Source: a bacterium
Lineage (GTDB): Bacteria > Verrucomicrobiota > Verrucomicrobiia > Limisphaerales > J093
Direction: 5' to 3'
Assembly (NCBI GenBank): GCA_021784265.1
Contig: JAJXTA010000087.1
Location: 1-8,616 of the forward strand
DNA length: 8,616 nt
This document shows, piece by piece, positions 5,506 through 8,616 of the stretch (the first letter of the stretch is position 1; every line of letters starts with the position of its first letter). A program made the position numbers and the translations under genes. The notes beneath the pieces are model-generated. The model was not told the DNA's origin, did not search any database, and saw nothing but the letters and a program-made list of their open reading frames with translations.

Positions 5506-6837
5506 GTGATCAAACCGACGATATCCAACCCTCCGTCGCTGACGCGGGCCCAGTGGGTCGTGCTGCTGGCGGCGTTCGGCGGTTGGCTGTTCGACGGCTT
5601 CGAGATCGGCTTGTTCCCCGTCGTCGCCCGGCCGGCCTTGTTGGACCTGTTGGGCAGCGGCGGCGACGTGCGGGTCGGGCTCTGGATGGCCCGCATCACG
5701 GCCGCCTTCCTGCTGGGGGCGGCGGCGGGGGGCGTCGTCTTCGGGTGGCTGGGGGACCGGGTGGGCCGGGTGCGGGCCTTGGCGGCGAGCATCCTCACCT
5801 ACTCCTTGTTCAGTGGCTTCGCTTATCTGGCGCAGGCCCCCTGGCACTTGGCCGGGTTGCGTTTCCTGGCGGCCCTGGGGATGGGGGGTGAATGGTCGCT
5901 GGGGGTGGCGCTGGTCATGGAATGCTGGCCGGAGCGCTGGCGCCCGGCGTTGGCCGGGGTGATCGGTGCGGCGGCTAACGTGGGGTTCCTCCTCACGGGC
6001 GTGGTGGCGGAGATCAAACACATCACGCCGACCTCCTGGCGCTGGATGTTCCTGGTGGGGGCCAGTCCGGCGTTGCTGGTGTTCTGGGTGCTGTTCTTCG
6101 TGCCCGAATCGGAACGGTGGCGCCGCTCGGTGCAGGCGGGGATCGCCCATCCGGTGCGGGAGGTTTTTGGCCCGGGCCTGCGTGGGCGGACGTTGCTGGC
6201 GATCATGTTCGCTTCGGTGGCCCTGATTGGGACGTGGGGATCGGTGCAATGGTTGCCGTTGTGGGCCGACCAGTTGGCCCAGGCGCAGGCGGCCAAAGAA
6301 ACGGCGGCGGAATCGGCGGCGCAAGCCGCCGCCACCGCCAACGCGGCGCACGCAATCCAGCGCGAGGCCGAAGCCGCCAAGGCCCACGCCCAGGTGGCCC
6401 AGGCCTTGGGGGCCATCGCCGGCTGTTTGTTGGCCCCGTGGTTGGGCGCCCGACTCGGGCGACGCCCGGCCTACTGCATCCTCTGTGGCAGCTCGTTGGT
6501 GCTGTGTGGGTTTATGTTCCGTGCCGTGACCACTTTTGGCCCGGTCTTCTTGGTCACGGGCTTCCTGGTCAGCCTGGCCACCGCCTCGTTCTACGGCTGG
6601 TTTCCGCTCTACCTGCCCGAGCTGTTCCCAACTCGGGTCCGGGCTACGGGCCAGGGCTTGTCGTACAACTTCGGGCGGGTGGTCGCCGCCGGGGGTGCGC
6701 TTGCCCAAGGCCGGTTGGTGGCGGCGTTCGGAGGTAGTTACGCGCGGGCGGGAGCCGTGATCACCCTGGTTTATCTGGTGGGGATGGTGTCGATTTGGTT
6801 CGCCCCGGAAACCAAGGGGCAGCCGCTGCCGGAATAG
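5506..6837 (+). CDS. MFS transporter with alanine-rich insertion
   Basis: A 443-residue inner-membrane secondary transporter of the major facilitator superfamily with about twelve hydrophobic segments. TM1 contains FGGWLFDGFEIGLF (24-37). Motif A lies after TM2 (GWLGDRVGRVR, 80-90), and a second copy (WLGARLGRR) follows TM8. PESERWRR after TM6, ELFPTRVRATGQG before TM11 and a C-terminal PETKG resemble sugar-porter and carboxylate (SHS/AAHS-like) families. Between TM7 (about 229-253) and TM8 sits an insertion at about 254-300 in which 23 of 47 residues are Ala, with Gln, Glu and Lys and no Gly or Pro; it should form a long helix in the periplasmic loop. The start is GTG 5506, since ATG 5501 is out of frame and meets a stop after two codons. 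It follows the glycosidase-like gene by 141 bases and precedes the symporter by 218. Family is certain; the substrate, perhaps a sugar or organic acid, is unknown. Confidence 0.9.
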   Translation: MIKPTISNPPSLTRAQWVVLLAAFGGWLFDGFEIGLFPVVARPALLDLLGSGGDVRVGLWMARITAAFLLGAAAGGVVFGWLGDRVGRVRALAASILTYSLFSGFAYLAQAPWHLAGLRFLAALGMGGEWSLGVALVMECWPERWRPALAGVIGAAANVGFLLTGVVAEIKHITPTSWRWMFLVGASPALLVFWVLFFVPESERWRRSVQAGIAHPVREVFGPGLRGRTLLAIMFASVALIGTWGSVQWLPLWADQLAQAQAAKETAAESAAQAAATANAAHAIQREAEAAKAHAQVAQALGAIAGCLLAPWLGARLGRRPAYCILCGSSLVLCGFMFRAVTTFGPVFLVTGFLVSLATASFYGWFPLYLPELFPTRVRATGQGLSYNFGRVVAAGGALAQGRLVAAFGGSYARAGAVITLVYLVGMVSIWFAPETKGQPLPE

Positions 6838-6933
6838 CCCCAGGCAAGCGAACCCGGCAGGCACGGGACGCGCCCGGTCGCCGCGGCGGTGATGCGGGGC
6901 GCACGGCCGCGGAAGAGGGCCCCTCGGGCGTGT

Positions 6934-7010
6934 CGCGGCGAGCCGCGTGCTCGAGACCGCCGGCTCGGGGCCAAGCCGGGGTCATCCCGCTCCGGGAAAA
7001 AAGGTTTCCC
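6934..7010 (+). other. Hairpin cluster in the MFS-symporter gap
   Basis: The 218-base gap 6838-7055 holds no convincing gene. Three inverted repeats stand close together: CGCGG/CCGCG around a CGAG loop at 6934-6947, CCGGCT/AGCCGG with an 8-base loop at 6960-6979, and GGGAAA/TTTCCC with an AAAGG loop at 6994-7010. They lie about 100-170 bases beyond the MFS stop and just before the symporter. They could be a terminator region, leader structure for the symporter, or chance pairing in GC-rich DNA. No U-tract is present. Confidence 0.25.
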
Positions 7011-7055
7011 AACGGCCTCACGCCCCGGTTAACTGGCCCGACCTGATTCTACCGC

Positions 7056-8616
7056 ATGCACCTGACCTTTGCCGATTGGGCTGTCGTGGCCGGCTACTTC
7101 CTGATCAACCTCCTCATTGGCCTCTGGTACCGCCGGCGGGCCACGGGTTCGACGGACGATTTTTTCGTGAGCGGCCGGCAGGTCTCGTGGTGGCTGGCGG
7201 GGACGAGCATGGTCGCCACCACGTTTGCCGCCGATACCCCCCTGGCGGTGACGGGCCTGGTGGCGCTCTACGGGATCGCCGGCAACTGGCTGTGGTGGAA
7301 CATGCTGTTGAGCAACATGCTCACGGTCTTCTTCTTCGCCCGGCTGTGGCGCCGGGCCAACGTGATTACCGACGTCGAGTTCGTCGAGTTGCGCTATAGC
7401 GGCAAGCCGGCGGCGTTCCTCCGCGGGTTCCGCGCCCTGTATCTGGGCCTGCCGATCAATTGCATCATCTTGGGCTGGGTCAACCTGGCGATGGTGAAGA
7501 TCCTCATGATCATCTTCCCCGGCTTGCAATTCCCGGCGCTGGGCATCAGCGACCCGAAGCTGGCGGCGCTGGCCGTCGTGTTTGTCATCATGCTGGTCAC
7601 GGCCCTGATCTCGACCTTGTCGGGCCTGTGGGGGGTGTTGGTGACCGACCTGTTCCAGTTCGTGCTCAAGATGGGGATGGTCATCGTGCTGGCCTATTAC
7701 GCGGTGCGGGCCGTGGGCGGCATGGGGGCGCTCCAGAGTCGGTTGGAAGCCCTGGATGCGGCCAGGGGCGGGCACGGGTCGATCCTCGCGTTTGCCCCGG
7801 CGATTGGCTCGACCTGGCTGCCCATGCTCGCGTTTTTTGTCTATCTGGCGGTGAACTGGTGGGCGACGTGGTATCCCGGCTCGGAGCCCGGCGGGGGCGG
7901 TTACGTGGCGCAACGCATGTTCTGCGCCAAGGACGAGCGGCACTCGCTGCTGGCCACCTTCTGGTTCAGCCTGGCCCACTACGCCCTGCGCCCCTGGCCC
8001 TGGATTCTCACCGCCCTGGCTTCGTTGGTGCTCTACCCTAATTTGGCCGATAAGGAGTCCGGCTTCGTCAAGACCATCGTCGATCCGCGGGTCTTCCCGC
8101 CGGCCCTGGCGGGGCTGATGGTCGCGGCGTTCGCCGCCGCCTACATGTCCACGGTGGCGACCCAGCTCAACTGGGGGGCGTCGTATCTGGTGAACGATTT
8201 CTACCGCCGGTTCCTGGCCAAGGGGCGCCCGGACCGGCACTACGTCGTGGTCTCCCAACTGACCACCGTCCTCCTCATGGTGATTTCGTCGGTGGTGACC
8301 TATTACCAGAGCTCGATCAGCGGCGCCTGGAAACTGCTCATGGCCGTAGGCGCCGGCACCGGCAGTGTCTATATCCTCCGCTGGTTCTGGTACGGGATCA
8401 ACGCCTGGAGCGAAGTCGCCGCCATGGGCGCCTCGTTCGCCGTCTCGATGATCCTCCAGTTCGGCTATCACATCGACACTAACGACCCGGAACAGTTCGC
8501 CCGGACCATCCTGGTGACCGTCGCCTGCGCGACCATCGCCTGGCTCGGCGCCACGGTGTTGGCCGGGCCGGAGCCGATGCCCGTCCTGCTCGCCTTCTAT
8601 CGCCGGGTTCGGCCCA
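7056..8616 (+). CDS. Sodium:solute symporter, SSS family (3' truncated)
   Basis: An inner-membrane sodium-coupled transporter with the LeuT fold; 520 residues are visible and the frame runs open past the right edge. Hydrophobic segments follow one another: 8-24, about 45-72, 78-96, 127-153, 170-190, 194-220, 255-272, 301-328, 347-377, 399-416, 425-447, 452-470 and 482-504. TM1 of the core holds WWLAGTSMVATTFAADTP (45-62). The segment AAYMSTVATQLNWGASYLVNDFY (361-383) matches the SSS sodium-site helix; Ser365 and Thr366 align with vSGLT Ser364 and Ser365, so Na2 coordination looks intact. The loop PGSEPGGGGYVAQRMFCAKDE (274-294) is conserved in this SSS subgroup as I recall it. ATG 7056 is the first start before the first helix, and no ribosome binding site is visible. 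The family is firm. The substrate is unknown, but adjacency to the glycosidase-like protein hints at a sugar or sugar acid. Confidence 0.92.
   Translation, partial: MHLTFADWAVVAGYFLINLLIGLWYRRRATGSTDDFFVSGRQVSWWLAGTSMVATTFAADTPLAVTGLVALYGIAGNWLWWNMLLSNMLTVFFFARLWRRANVITDVEFVELRYSGKPAAFLRGFRALYLGLPINCIILGWVNLAMVKILMIIFPGLQFPALGISDPKLAALAVVFVIMLVTALISTLSGLWGVLVTDLFQFVLKMGMVIVLAYYAVRAVGGMGALQSRLEALDAARGGHGSILAFAPAIGSTWLPMLAFFVYLAVNWWATWYPGSEPGGGGYVAQRMFCAKDERHSLLATFWFSLAHYALRPWPWILTALASLVLYPNLADKESGFVKTIVDPRVFPPALAGLMVAAFAAAYMSTVATQLNWGASYLVNDFYRRFLAKGRPDRHYVVVSQLTTVLLMVISSVVTYYQSSISGAWKLLMAVGAGTGSVYILRWFWYGINAWSEVAAMGASFAVSMILQFGYHIDTNDPEQFARTILVTVACATIAWLGATVLAGPEPMPVLLAFYRRVRP

Noticed and set aside
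4783..6864. 693-codon - strand open frame
   Set aside because: It spans two well-supported + strand genes and the gap between them, with low-complexity Arg/Gln/Pro/His-rich content and no domain.
7029..8471. 480-codon - strand open frame
   Set aside because: It is antisense to the sodium:solute symporter, which has many membrane helices and an intact sodium-site motif; the antisense product is His/Asp/Gln/Arg-rich shadow sequence.

Overview
The window is a GC-rich bacterial chromosome segment with tightly packed genes, almost all on the + strand. Codons end mostly in G or C, and none of the gene starts has a convincing Shine-Dalgarno sequence. Weak SD use, high GC, a PTS enzyme I outside any recognisable sugar-PTS operon, a secreted propeller glycosidase-like protein and a sodium:solute symporter together suggest the Planctomycetota-Verrucomicrobiota group, perhaps a Verrucomicrobiota member. 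This is an inference; nothing here fixes the taxon.

Region 1 (1-2108) begins inside ptsI, PTS enzyme I. Its N-terminus lies before the window, but the phospho-His site and the whole PEP-binding domain are present. The ptsI stop overlaps by 4 bp the GTG start of a sugar-phosphate nucleotidyltransferase, so the two are probably translated together. That gene ends at a small GC hairpin. Facing it on the - strand is a candidate 58-residue single-pass membrane protein, possibly coupled through an ATGA overlap to an even weaker upstream small ORF.

Region 2 (2283-4133) holds a regulatory gap, a 142-residue lipoprotein of unknown function, and a tRNA-dihydrouridine synthase of the DusB/NifR3 type. 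A strong nested hairpin starts one base after the dus stop and probably ends that transcript.

Region 3 (4134-8616) looks like a carbohydrate or organic-acid acquisition module. It has an exported five-bladed-propeller glycosidase-like protein, an MFS transporter with an unusual alanine-rich helical insertion, and a sodium:solute symporter that runs open off the right edge. A simple reading is that the exported protein acts on a carbohydrate outside the cytoplasm and the transporters import products; the substrate cannot be read from sequence.

No tRNA, rRNA, CRISPR array, insertion sequence or phage gene was seen, and no wholly new system is evident. The points most worth checking are the MFS insertion, the small antisense membrane ORF, the identically spaced promoter-like elements before dus and the glycosidase-like gene, and the ptsI-nucleotidyltransferase coupling.
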